Below, in pieces: positions 1-7,492 of a stretch of DNA of 41,761 bases. This DNA comes from Actinomycetota bacterium (GTDB taxonomy: Bacteria; Actinomycetota; Actinomycetes; Mycobacteriales; Pseudonocardiaceae), in the NCBI GenBank assembly GCA_021324675.1, contig JAJPIR010000177.1:1-41761 (forward strand), in the 5' to 3' direction. Made by a program: the position numbers and the translations under genes. Each line of letters starts with the position of its first letter. Position 1 is the first letter of the stretch. The notes under the pieces were generated by a model. It had not been told where the DNA came from, did not search any database, and saw only the letters and a program-made list of their open reading frames with translations.

Positions 1-1380
1 ACGTGGGATCTGTTTCGTTACCCGGGTATCCGCTCGGACTCCGACATGTTCACCCTCGGCTACTCGTTTCGCCCGTGGACAGATCCCCAAGCCATCGCTG
101 ACGGCGACTCGATCCGCGACTACATCCGGGAAACAGCGCGCGAGTACGGGGTCGACCAGCACATCCGTTTCCATCACCGGGTATTGCGCGCCGAATGGTC
201 CAGCGAGCATGCTCGCTGGACCGTCGAGGCGCAGCGGACGGACACCGCTGAGCCGGTAGTGCTGACGTGCGGCTTCCTGTTCGTGTGCTCGGGCTACTAC
301 CGCTACGACAAGGGCTACACCCCTCAGTTACCGGGCACGGAGCGCTTCACCGGCCAGATCATCCACCCTCAGCAATGGCCCACCGATCTGGACTACGCCG
401 GCAAGAAGGTGGTCATCATCGGCAGCGGCGCCACCGCGGTGACCTTGGTCCCGGCGATGGCGGAGAAGGCTGCGCACGTGACGATGCTGCAACGCTCACC
501 CAGCTATGTGGCGTCGCTGCCCTCCAGAGACGGGATCGCCGACGTTCTGCGCCGTTGGTTGCCGCCCAAGGTGGCCTACTCCCTGGCCCGGTGGAAAAAC
601 GCCCTGCTCGCCACGCTCGTCTTCCAGGTCAGCCGGCACGCTCCCGGTGTGATGAAGGCGTTCGTGCGTAAGAGCGCCACAGCGCAGCTGCCCAAGGGCT
701 ATGACGTCGACACGCACTTCGCGCCGCGTTACAACCCGTGGGATCAACGCCTGTGCCTGGCGCCCGATGGTGATCTGTTCACAACGATCCGCGACGGCCG
801 CGCGTCGGTGGTCACCGATCGCATCGAGACGTTCACCGAGCATGGGATCAAGCTGGTCTCCGGGACTGATCTGGAAGCCGACCTTGTGGTCACCGCCACC
901 GGCCTGAACGTGCTACCGATCGGTGGCATGACCTTGCGCGTCGACGGCGCCGACATCAATCTCAATGACACCGTGGCCTACAAGGGCATGATGCTGTCCG
1001 GCGTGCCGAACTTCGCCCTGACCCTCGGCTACACCAACGCCTCGTGGACGCTGAAAGCTGACCTGGTCAGCCAGTATGTCTGCCGCCTGCTCAACCACAT
1101 GGATCGGCGTGGCTTCCAGATCTGCACGCCGGTAGCGCCGGACACCCTGGAGCGCGAGCCGATCATCGATCTGAAGTCAGGCTACGTGCTGCGTAGCGTG
1201 CACGAACTGCCCAAGCAAGGCTCGGCTACCCCGTGGCGGCTGCATCAGAACTATCCACGGGACGTGCTGCTCATGCGTCACGGCCGGCTACAGGACGCGG
1301 GTATGCAGTTCAGCCGCGCCCGGACCGCGGCACCCGATCAGAGCGTCCTGGGCCTGACCCCATCGACACCAGCAGCCTGA
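1..1380 (+). CDS. Flavin-containing (Baeyer-Villiger type) monooxygenase, 5' partial
   Basis: This is an FAD/NADPH monooxygenase of the EthA/MymA type, which inserts oxygen into ketones or thioamides. The frame is open from base 1, so the N-terminal FAD-binding Rossmann motif lies outside the window; the first ATG at 46 is internal. Visible residues include the EthA-like WDLFRYPGIRSDSD start, a complete Baeyer-Villiger fingerprint FxGxxxHxxxW (FTGQIIHPQQW, near bases 349–381) and the second, NADPH-binding GSGATA motif near base 421. The gene is followed after 9 bases by a short-chain dehydrogenase and then a hydrolase, which suggests stepwise oxidation of a ketone or alcohol to an ester that is then cleaved. 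The family is clear; the substrate is not. Confidence 0.9.
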   Translation, partial: TWDLFRYPGIRSDSDMFTLGYSFRPWTDPQAIADGDSIRDYIRETAREYGVDQHIRFHHRVLRAEWSSEHARWTVEAQRTDTAEPVVLTCGFLFVCSGYYRYDKGYTPQLPGTERFTGQIIHPQQWPTDLDYAGKKVVIIGSGATAVTLVPAMAEKAAHVTMLQRSPSYVASLPSRDGIADVLRRWLPPKVAYSLARWKNALLATLVFQVSRHAPGVMKAFVRKSATAQLPKGYDVDTHFAPRYNPWDQRLCLAPDGDLFTTIRDGRASVVTDRIETFTEHGIKLVSGTDLEADLVVTATGLNVLPIGGMTLRVDGADINLNDTVAYKGMMLSGVPNFALTLGYTNASWTLKADLVSQYVCRLLNHMDRRGFQICTPVAPDTLEREPIIDLKSGYVLRSVHELPKQGSATPWRLHQNYPRDVLLMRHGRLQDAGMQFSRARTAAPDQSVLGLTPSTPAA

Positions 1381-1389
1381 GAGTCTGAC

Positions 1390-2280
1390 ATGCGGAGATA
1401 CATCTTCAATGGCGGCACCGCCGTCGTCACTGGTGCCGCCAGCGGAATCGGCGAGGCGCTAGCACACGGGCTGGCCCGGCGTGGCAGCCATCTGGTCCTG
1501 CTCGACCGGGACGCCCAGCGGCTATCGGGCGTGGCCACAGCCATCCGGGGCGCCAACCCTGGGCTGGCAGTCGAGACCCACGTGGTGGACCTCGCTGACC
1601 GGGAGGCGACCACCCATGTTGCCTACGCCGTGTTGCGAGACCATCCGCGGATCCGGTTGCTGGTGAACAACGCCGGTGTGGCGCTGGGCGGACGGTTCGA
1701 TCAAGTGACCCTGGACGAGTTCGACTGGGTCGTCGACATCAACTTCCGGGCGACGGTGCGGCTGACTCATATCCTGTTGCCCGCGTTGAAGGCCGAGCCC
1801 GGCTCGCATCTGGTCAATGTTTCCAGCCTTTTCGGGCTCATCGCGCCCCCTGGCCACGCCGCCTACTCGGCCAGCAAGTTCGCTGTTCGTGGGTTCACCG
1901 AGGCGCTGCGCCAGGAACTGGCGGACAACCGGATCGGCGTCACGTCGGTCCATCCGGGTGGCGTCCGTACTCGCATCGCCGAGTCAGCGCGGGTTGGCAG
2001 CGGCGTGTCGCGCCAGGAATGGGAAGACGGCCGCGCACAATTCGACACCCTGCTGACCATTGACCCCGCCCACGCGGCCGAGGTCATCATCGAGGGCATC
2101 CAACAGCGCCGGGGGCGCGTACTCATCGGATGGTCGGCCAAGCTCCCGGATCTGCTGGTCCGGTTACTGCCGGTCGCCTATGGATCAATCCTCGCGGCCG
2201 CGATACGTGCCCGGATCGGAATGCCGGGCAATCCAGAAGACCGCTCGCAGTTGGCGACGCGGATGGGGCAGCGCACATGA
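1390..2280 (+). CDS. Short-chain dehydrogenase/reductase
   Basis: This is a classical SDR of 296 residues that probably oxidises or reduces an alcohol/ketone with NAD(P). The cofactor motif TGAASGIG is at residues 15–22, NNAG follows near residue 95, and the catalytic Ser and Tyr-x-x-x-Lys are seen in VNVSSLFG and YSASK. It starts 9 bases after the monooxygenase and its stop overlaps the next start (ATGA), so the three genes are almost certainly one operon. Mycobacterial mymA operons also combine a flavin monooxygenase, an SDR and a hydrolase, but gene order differs and equivalence is inference. Confidence 0.9.
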   Translation: MRRYIFNGGTAVVTGAASGIGEALAHGLARRGSHLVLLDRDAQRLSGVATAIRGANPGLAVETHVVDLADREATTHVAYAVLRDHPRIRLLVNNAGVALGGRFDQVTLDEFDWVVDINFRATVRLTHILLPALKAEPGSHLVNVSSLFGLIAPPGHAAYSASKFAVRGFTEALRQELADNRIGVTSVHPGGVRTRIAESARVGSGVSRQEWEDGRAQFDTLLTIDPAHAAEVIIEGIQQRRGRVLIGWSAKLPDLLVRLLPVAYGSILAAAIRARIGMPGNPEDRSQLATRMGQRT

Positions 2281-3173
2281 GCACGAGCACAGCAACGTCT
2301 TACCTCACCGTTCGCGGCCGGCAGGTCCGGTACCGGGTGGATGGCGCTGGCCCGCCGGTGATCCTGCTGCACGGTATCGGCCGCAGCCTCGAAGACTGGA
2401 CCGAACAGCACGAACTACTGCGGGCCCGGTACCGGGTGTACAGCCTGGACCTGGCCGGCTCCGGCTGGTCCGAACCGCTCGACGAGCCCCACACGCTGGC
2501 GACCCTGGCCCGCTTCGTTGCGGGGTTCCTTGACGCGGTGGGGGTCGCCGAACCGGTCCACGTCGTGGGTAACTCGCTGGGCGGCGCGGTGGCCATGCAG
2601 CTGGCCGTTGACGGCCCCCACCGGGTCGCCAGCCTGGCGTTGGTGAACAGTGCGGGCTTCGGGCGCGAGGTGACCATCGGCCTGCGTCTGCTCGCGATCC
2701 GCCCGCTGGGCCGGCTGCTGCTTCGACCCAGCCGCTTGAGTGCGCGGCAGATTGTGCGCAGCTTGTTTCACGATCCCGCGTTCGTCACCCCGGCACGCAT
2801 CGAGCACACCCTTACCCTGGCGCAACAACCACATGCCGCGAAGGCTTATCTCGAGATCGCTCGCGCGCTGGGCACGGTGCGGGGTGTCCGGCCGCAGTGG
2901 CGCAAAACGCTGCTGCGCTCCCTCGCTGAGCTGGACATACCGACTCTCATCGTGTGGGGCGACCGCGACCTGATCCTGCCCGCCGCGCACCTCAATGCGG
3001 CCCGCACGCACCTGCCGCGCGCGCAGGTTCATCTGTTTCCCGACACCGGCCACATGCCGCAAATCGAGCGCGCTGAAGCGTTCAGCCAACTCCTCGAAAC
3101 CTTGTGGGCAAGCGCCGGCCATACGGGCGCCGGACACTCGGAAGGTGATCGGCATCTGTCCTCTAACCGGTGA
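2277..3173 (+). CDS. Alpha/beta hydrolase
   Basis: This is an alpha/beta-hydrolase-fold protein of 298 residues, probably an esterase or lactonase. The oxyanion region LLHGIG, the nucleophile elbow GNSLGG, the acid in VWGDRDLILP and the catalytic His in DTGHMPQ are all present. The ATG at 2277 was chosen because it overlaps the upstream stop by four bases; the frame stays open upstream to 2130, inside the SDR gene. As last gene of the monooxygenase–SDR operon it could hydrolyse the ester made by Baeyer-Villiger oxidation. That role is inferred from context. Confidence 0.88.
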   Translation: MSTSTATSYLTVRGRQVRYRVDGAGPPVILLHGIGRSLEDWTEQHELLRARYRVYSLDLAGSGWSEPLDEPHTLATLARFVAGFLDAVGVAEPVHVVGNSLGGAVAMQLAVDGPHRVASLALVNSAGFGREVTIGLRLLAIRPLGRLLLRPSRLSARQIVRSLFHDPAFVTPARIEHTLTLAQQPHAAKAYLEIARALGTVRGVRPQWRKTLLRSLAELDIPTLIVWGDRDLILPAAHLNAARTHLPRAQVHLFPDTGHMPQIERAEAFSQLLETLWASAGHTGAGHSEGDRHLSSNR

Positions 3174-3174
3174 G

Positions 3175-3279
3175 CTAGGACAGGATCACCTGGCGGCGGC
3201 AGGCACCGTCGACGGTCACCTCAGCGCCCGGTACAGCTCCACCGGGAAGGCCCCTAGCGTCCGTATCTAAATGGGTCAT
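3175..3279 (-). CDS. Candidate 34-residue peptide ORF
   Basis: A short minus-strand frame encodes a 34-residue peptide beginning MTHLDTDARG. It is listed because a strong Shine-Dalgarno (GAGGTGAGGAGG) lies about 5 bases before the ATG. The frame could also start at an ATG further upstream (3333 or 3390). No family is recognised, and it sits directly against the end of the hydrolase gene on the other strand, so it may be a chance ORF. Confidence 0.2.
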   Translation of the reverse strand: MTHLDTDARGLPGGAVPGAEVTVDGACRRQVILS

Positions 3280-3388
3280 GGCTGCCTCCTCACCCTCGTA
3301 GACCAGAGCGGCCACAGCAGTCAGAAAAGTCATAGCTGCTGTACCGCCATGTTGGTCGCAGCATCGAGCCGCAGGCAGGTGGCGGGTC

Positions 3389-3607
3389 ATGACACAAGGG
3401 GAGGCGCAGGAGGTGCTGAGAGAAAAATGGCGCAGAAAACTAGACTGGATCTACCAGGGCAGGCGGCGGGCCCGGCTAGCGCAAATCTATCAGGGTGATC
3501 CATCCGACCCAGCCGTACTGGTCCGGGAAATCCTGCCGGGACAACAATCACAATTGTCCAAACGCGACCGGCTCATAACTAGCGACACCGACGCCACCAC
3601 GGTATAG
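3389..3607 (+). CDS. Small hypothetical protein
   Basis: This 72-residue ORF is rich in Arg, Lys and Gln and contains two similar segments, DWIYQGRRRAR and AQIYQGDPSD. It has only a weak GGTGGCGGG upstream of the ATG. I recognise no domain. It could be a remnant of a larger gene in an otherwise gene-poor stretch. Confidence 0.25.
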   Translation: MTQGEAQEVLREKWRRKLDWIYQGRRRARLAQIYQGDPSDPAVLVREILPGQQSQLSKRDRLITSDTDATTV

Positions 3608-3945
3608 CGCCAATCAGTGAAGAGCCGTGGTGAAGCACCCGGCAGCGCTGCCGGTACGCAGGCCGACCATGGCCCCGGGCGGCGCGGGCGCCGGGACAAG
3701 ATTTCCAGCCTGCATCTGAAGGGTTGTCGCAACTTTGTGGGATGAGAGGCAATAGTTGATCCATCGACAATGCAAGGCGCCTTAAACCTATAGCCGATTC
3801 TGCAACCGCGCGAGGTACTGCGCGTGGTGCAGTTCACGGCCGGTCGACAGGCGGCGCTACACCAGATCTCCCATACTCAAACCCGGACAACCCAGCCCGG
3901 TGATGTCGTCGGCCGCTCACTCGGCACGGCAAAGGAGCACCCGAC
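3608..3945. other. Stretch without a recognisable gene
   Basis: Frames in both directions here are short or have protein-unlike composition. The last 20 bases supply the ribosome binding site of the cupin gene. No repeat or RNA gene is seen. Confidence 0.5.
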
Positions 3946-4464
3946 ATGTCGTTCCTGTCCTACCCGCCACCTCGCTACGGTGGCACGAAGGGGTTGACCA
4001 ACTCCTCGTTTCGGCCGGCCGATACTGAACCCGACCTCGTCTCAGCGGGCGACGACGGCGGCGTAACCGGCGCCAGCCGTAACCAGCGCACGCACTACCT
4101 CGCCACAGGCCTTTCCACCGGCGGCGAGTTCGGCCTGTACCGCATCGACATGCCCGCCAACGGCACCGGACCGAGCACCCACTTTCATCGAACCATCTCA
4201 GAGTCTTTCTTCATCCTGTCCGGCACGATCCGGCTGTTCAACGGCGAGAAGTGGATCGACGGTACTCCCGGTGACTTCCTCTACGTCCCGGTCGGCGGGC
4301 TGCACGCCTTCCACAACGCCTCCGACGCTCCGGCGTCGATGCTGCTGTTGTTCACTCCTGGGGCGCCACGCGAGGGCTACTTCGAAGGATTCGCCCAGCT
4401 TGCGAGTATGAGCGCCGAAGAGCAGCAGGAGTTCTACCTGCGCCACGACAACCATTGGGTTTGA
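3946..4464 (+). CDS. Cupin domain-containing protein
   Basis: This is a single-domain cupin of 172 residues. Cupin motif 1 appears as GPSTHFHRTISESFFILSG (His, His, Glu metal ligands) and motif 2 as PGDFLYVPVGGLHAFHN with the last metal His. Such proteins bind a metal and act as small dioxygenases, isomerases or sensors; nothing here selects one. The start has a good Shine-Dalgarno, AAAGGAG, about 9 bases upstream. It stands alone, with over 750 bases upstream free of confident genes. Confidence 0.85.
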   Translation: MSFLSYPPPRYGGTKGLTNSSFRPADTEPDLVSAGDDGGVTGASRNQRTHYLATGLSTGGEFGLYRIDMPANGTGPSTHFHRTISESFFILSGTIRLFNGEKWIDGTPGDFLYVPVGGLHAFHNASDAPASMLLLFTPGAPREGYFEGFAQLASMSAEEQQEFYLRHDNHWV

Positions 4465-4685
4465 TCGGTCGTCAAACAGGCGCCAAGGCACAGCCTAGGT
4501 GGACGCAGCCCTGCCTGCCGGCTAGCCGACTACGGTGGAGGGACATGGCCTGGCCGGGTACGGTGCCGGTACGAGGGCTGTCGGGGAATCTTGTCACTCG
4601 ATGCTGGTGAGATCGGCGTCGAGGCATGGTGCGACCGTACGACCTCGAGTCAGTCGTCGAGTCACGGGATCGGGCGCGGTGAACA

Positions 4686-5090
4686 ATGATTACCGAGGAA
4701 GATCGTGCTAAACCGCCGGAGCTGGTCAATCTCTACGCTGCGACCTCAGCGGCGTTCGAGACACTTAAAGAGGAATTCCAGGTCCCTGATACCTATGAAC
4801 TTGCATTGGACCATGTAGATGCCGCGGAGTTGCGTTTGACAAATACCGTCGACATTGCTGCGATCACAATGCGGAAGATACAAGCGTTGCGCTGGGTGGC
4901 TAAGCCTGGTGTTGAGACCACCAATGATGTTGTTGTTGCGCTGGCCGCTGACTTGTCACGCGCGCTTGATCACTTGGTGAAGTACTGTAGCGATCAAGCT
5001 AGCGCGGACTCGCTTTCGCAGTTCAAGTATCAAGTTGTGGTCGCCGCCCGGCACGCCGGCGGTGATGGCAATATCACCAGGCTACGGTGA
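4686..5090 (+). CDS. Hypothetical protein
   Basis: This ORF of 134 residues has the composition of a real soluble, mostly helical protein (MITEEDRAKPPELVNLY at the start, then regular acidic/hydrophobic spacing). I recognise no family. Its codons use clearly more A/T-ending bases than the flanking genes, which suggests recent transfer. The ribosome binding site is weak (GGTGA close to the ATG). It has no operon partner. Confidence 0.5.
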   Translation: MITEEDRAKPPELVNLYAATSAAFETLKEEFQVPDTYELALDHVDAAELRLTNTVDIAAITMRKIQALRWVAKPGVETTNDVVVALAADLSRALDHLVKYCSDQASADSLSQFKYQVVVAARHAGGDGNITRLR

Positions 5091-5302
5091 AGCTTATTTA
5101 TTCTTTCAGAAACTCCTAGACACAAGCGCCTTGTGTGGTGCGGCACAGTTCCTGGCGGGGTGAGCCGTTCGCCGTCTCGGCAAGCCACCTTGGACCAATG
5201 CAGTCACGTGCGTACCCGCACCGTCGGGTTTCGGACGTTGCTTGACCCGGTCGTGGGTGCAGGAGTCGTGCACCGGCAGTGTCGCTGACCACGCCAGTGT
5301 CA

Positions 5303-5661
5303 TCACCGCTCCCTGCCGGAGCTGCGGACACTTCTCCGTAGCTCGTCATCCACAGGAGGCCCGATGGCGGTGACCCCGCACGCCACGACCGACCATTCAG
5401 GAATCCGGCGCCCGAGCGCGCTGCCTCCCGCGCAACCACGCTGCGAACCACCGCAGGTGCCACCTTCTCGGCAAGAGAAGGTCGAAGAACCGTGGTGAGC
5501 TGCCAACACATGAAATGTTGACGGTAGTCCACGCTCGCGGCGCTGCCCATGTCGACCAGCAGGCCCGTGATGTTCACACCCGCGTCGAGGCGAATCTGAC
5601 CCATAGCGCCCCGGACCGCCCCCGCGACTGCGCGGGATTCGGCTTCGCCGCTGTTGATCAT
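5303..5661 (-). pseudogene. Hypothetical gene, apparently frameshifted
   Basis: The ATG at 5661 has an excellent Shine-Dalgarno (GGAGG, 5-base spacer) and begins 24 bases after the ribbon-helix-helix gene, so it looks like the second gene of that operon. The first ~80 residues read as a normal protein (through VVRSVVAREAARS), then the frame becomes Trp/Gly/Pro-rich junk running to 5116. From about base 5425 a different frame reads naturally (IPEWSVVACGVTAIGPPVDD) and stops at 5303. A single indel near 5410–5430 would join them into a protein of roughly 120 residues. No family is recognised. A sequencing error is the alternative. Confidence 0.45.
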
Positions 5662-5685
5662 TATCGCCTCCGGGCACTGCCAAAT

Positions 5686-5958
5686 TCAGCCGGATGATCC
5701 ACGGTACTGGGAGAGCAAACGAGTACGAAACTCATTTACCCTCGCCCTGGTCTGTTCAGCGCGCTGAGTCTCCGTGGTCTCGAATGTCTTGAATATCGCC
5801 TCAGCCCCATACTCGTCTATCAGGCCTTGGGCGACACGGATTGCAGCATCTCGGACAAACGCAGACAGGGTCTGCCCCTGGTGCCGGGCGACCACCTCCA
5901 GCAGGGATCGCTCGTCAGCGGGCACCCGGAAGCAGATGGGAGACGACTCGCTGGCCAT
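5686..5958 (-). CDS. Ribbon-helix-helix DNA-binding protein
   Basis: This is a 90-residue protein whose first half has the ribbon-helix-helix pattern: the strand PICFRVPADE, then two helices (RSLLEVVARHQ and LSAFVRDAAIRVAQ). Such proteins are usually autorepressors, often antitoxins. The tail is a charged helix. The ATG follows GAGGAG with good spacing. Upstream on the same strand there is a candidate promoter TTGACG–17–TAGGCT whose spacer holds an inverted repeat that recurs in front of the divergent membrane-protein gene. The downstream partner gene is not a recognisable toxin. Confidence 0.75.
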   Translation of the reverse strand: MASESSPICFRVPADERSLLEVVARHQGQTLSAFVRDAAIRVAQGLIDEYGAEAIFKTFETTETQRAEQTRARVNEFRTRLLSQYRGSSG

Positions 5959-6032
5959 CAGATCTCCTCTCTCTGCCTAGCCGAAGCTGACCGCGACAAC
6001 CTGCATGCCACATCGGAAAGCAGCCTACTGGC

Positions 6033-6047
6033 GTATAACAAATACGT
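6033..6047 (-). promoter_or_regulatory. Operator-like site upstream of the RHH gene
   Basis: Read on the minus strand the site is ACGTATTTGTTATAC. It contains the inverted repeat CGTAT-5-ATACG and lies between a candidate -35 (TTGACG) and -10 (TAGGCT) spaced 17 bases apart, the place expected for an autorepressor site. It matches the site at 6229–6243 in 14 of 15 bases. Confidence 0.55.
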
Positions 6048-6228
6048 CAACAGAGACGTTCTACAGTCGGTCCTTCCGCTCCACGGGTCAGCGATCTCGC
6101 AGCGCCCGCTCGCTCACCACGAAGATCGTCATCCACAGGTCCTCGCTTCTCGACACCAGGCGCCGTCCTGCATGACCAGCGGCGACATCACGCCTGACGG
6201 GCAGGTTTGACCGAACTTCGGCTTGTCT

Positions 6229-6249
6229 ACGTATATGTTATACATATAC
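6229..6249 (+). promoter_or_regulatory. Operator/promoter of small membrane protein gene
   Basis: The first 15 bases read ACGTATATGTTATAC, one mismatch from the site upstream of the RHH gene. They overlap a perfect palindrome GTATATGT-TAT-ACATATAC (6231–6249). A candidate -35 TTGACC lies at 6207, with a -10-like GTATAT/TATATG inside the palindrome, so a bound repressor would block the promoter. Confidence 0.55.
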
Positions 6250-6272
6250 AGTCTGTCGAGGAGGTGAGGGAG

Positions 6273-6488
6273 ATGACCAACATCGTCGTGCTGTTGGCAG
6301 CTCTGGTGTTTGCCTTCGGCGTCTTGATCGGATCGATGTTGCAGACCCATGCAGTCCATCGGGAGTACCGGCGGATAGCCGAATGCGTGCGAGAACTCCA
6401 CGAACTCCAGGAGGTCCTGGCGGACCACGACGAGATCCCAGTCCTGGCAACGAGCAGCCGTCCGTCTCCTGAGACTTACGCAGGGTAA
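6273..6488 (+). CDS. Small single-span membrane protein
   Basis: This 71-residue protein has an N-terminal hydrophobic helix (residues 3–22, IVVLLAALVFAFGVLIGSML) and a charged helical tail rich in Glu and His. The ATG at 6273 was chosen over the upstream in-frame start at 6207 because a strong Shine-Dalgarno (GAGGAGGTGAGGG) precedes it and the earlier start would lie inside the promoter. No family is recognised. It is transcribed away from the RHH gene and shares its operator-like sequence. Confidence 0.6.
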   Translation: MTNIVVLLAALVFAFGVLIGSMLQTHAVHREYRRIAECVRELHELQEVLADHDEIPVLATSSRPSPETYAG

Positions 6489-6524
6489 TTACCTGGCAAC
6501 CTCATAGGGAGGTTGCCAGGTAAT
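6488..6524 (+). terminator. Perfect 15-bp hairpin after small membrane protein gene
   Basis: The arms ATTACCTGGCAACCT (6488–6502) and AGGTTGCCAGGTAAT (6510–6524) pair perfectly around a 7-base loop, starting on the last base of the stop codon. There is no U-tract after it, so this is a U-less terminator or an RNA-stabilising hairpin. Confidence 0.6.
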
Positions 6525-6866
6525 ACGGATGTGCCATCAGTGCTGCGCCATCACGCTCACAGCGCGAATCGCAGCAACCATCCAGCATGCGTATCAAAGG
6601 TAACCCACTCCGGCCAGCACGCAGATTGCCAACCTGCGCCAGAAACGCTAGCCGGCGCAGGCAATTGCCCTTAAACGACTGGTGTCTCACCGGGGCTAGC
6701 AGGCACGAAGCCTCGCATCCTCATCCCAGACCTCACCGCGTCGCCCAGAACACCGATCCCATACCAAATGGGCCGGTCATGGTCTGGCACCAACCCTGCT
6801 AATCCTACTGCCCAGCTTCGACACGCACTCGGACCCACCGCACCGCAAAGGAGGAGCCCGATACCA
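6525..6866. other. Stretch without a recognisable gene
   Basis: No convincing frame or RNA gene is seen. The last 20 bases hold AAAGGAGGAG, the ribosome binding site of the downstream sigma factor. Confidence 0.5.
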
Positions 6867-7490
6867 ATGCCAATCACCACCAGCAATGATTCCTCCACCG
6901 ATTCCACCAGCGACATAGCTAACCTGTTACCACGCGCCGCAGAGGGAGACCCCGCAGCCTGGGAAGAAATTCTGCGCCGCTACAGCACTCTCATCTGGGC
7001 GACGGTGCGATCTTTTCGCCTACAAGACGCCGACACCCTCGATGCAGTACAAACCACCTGGCTGCGGCTGGCTGAAAACGCCCACCGGATACGGCATCCG
7101 CAAGGGCTGGGCGCCTGGCTTGCGACCACTGCCCGCCGCGAATGCCTACGGATCCTGAGCCACATCACATCCATTCACCACTTCGCGCCTCCAGCACACG
7201 AAGTCGCTACTGATCCATCAACCGGGCCAGAGCACATCACCATCGAAGCCGAGACAATACGGTGGCTGTGGGAACACGTTGACGAGCTGCCGCCGCGCCG
7301 ACGCACTGTCCTGCGAGCACTGTTCACCGACAATCCCCAACCCTACGCCCGGATCGCCATAACCACTGGAATCCCACTCGGCGGAATCGGCCCCACCCGG
7401 AATCGAGCACTTCAGCAATTGCGGCACAAGCTCGGCGGTGCGGATGGCGGCCACGGCCGGGCGTTCGCGGTGGGTGGGCCGCTTGGTTGA
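6867..7490 (+). CDS. Sigma-70 family (ECF-like) RNA polymerase sigma factor
   Basis: This 207-residue protein has sigma region 2 (from GDPAAWEEILRRYSTLIWATVR to ARRECLRI) and region 4 (from LPPRRRTVLRALF to NRALQQLRHKL), with a short linker and no extra domain. The start at 6867 is supported by AAAGGAGGAG ten bases upstream; the frame is open further 5' but without a ribosome binding site. No anti-sigma gene is adjacent. The stop is two bases from the stop of the convergent ClC gene. The helix-turn-helix is a little atypical (RIAITTGIPLGGIGPTRNRAL), but the family call is good. Confidence 0.8.
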   Translation: MPITTSNDSSTDSTSDIANLLPRAAEGDPAAWEEILRRYSTLIWATVRSFRLQDADTLDAVQTTWLRLAENAHRIRHPQGLGAWLATTARRECLRILSHITSIHHFAPPAHEVATDPSTGPEHITIEAETIRWLWEHVDELPPRRRTVLRALFTDNPQPYARIAITTGIPLGGIGPTRNRALQQLRHKLGGADGGHGRAFAVGGPLG

Positions 7491-7492
7491 CG

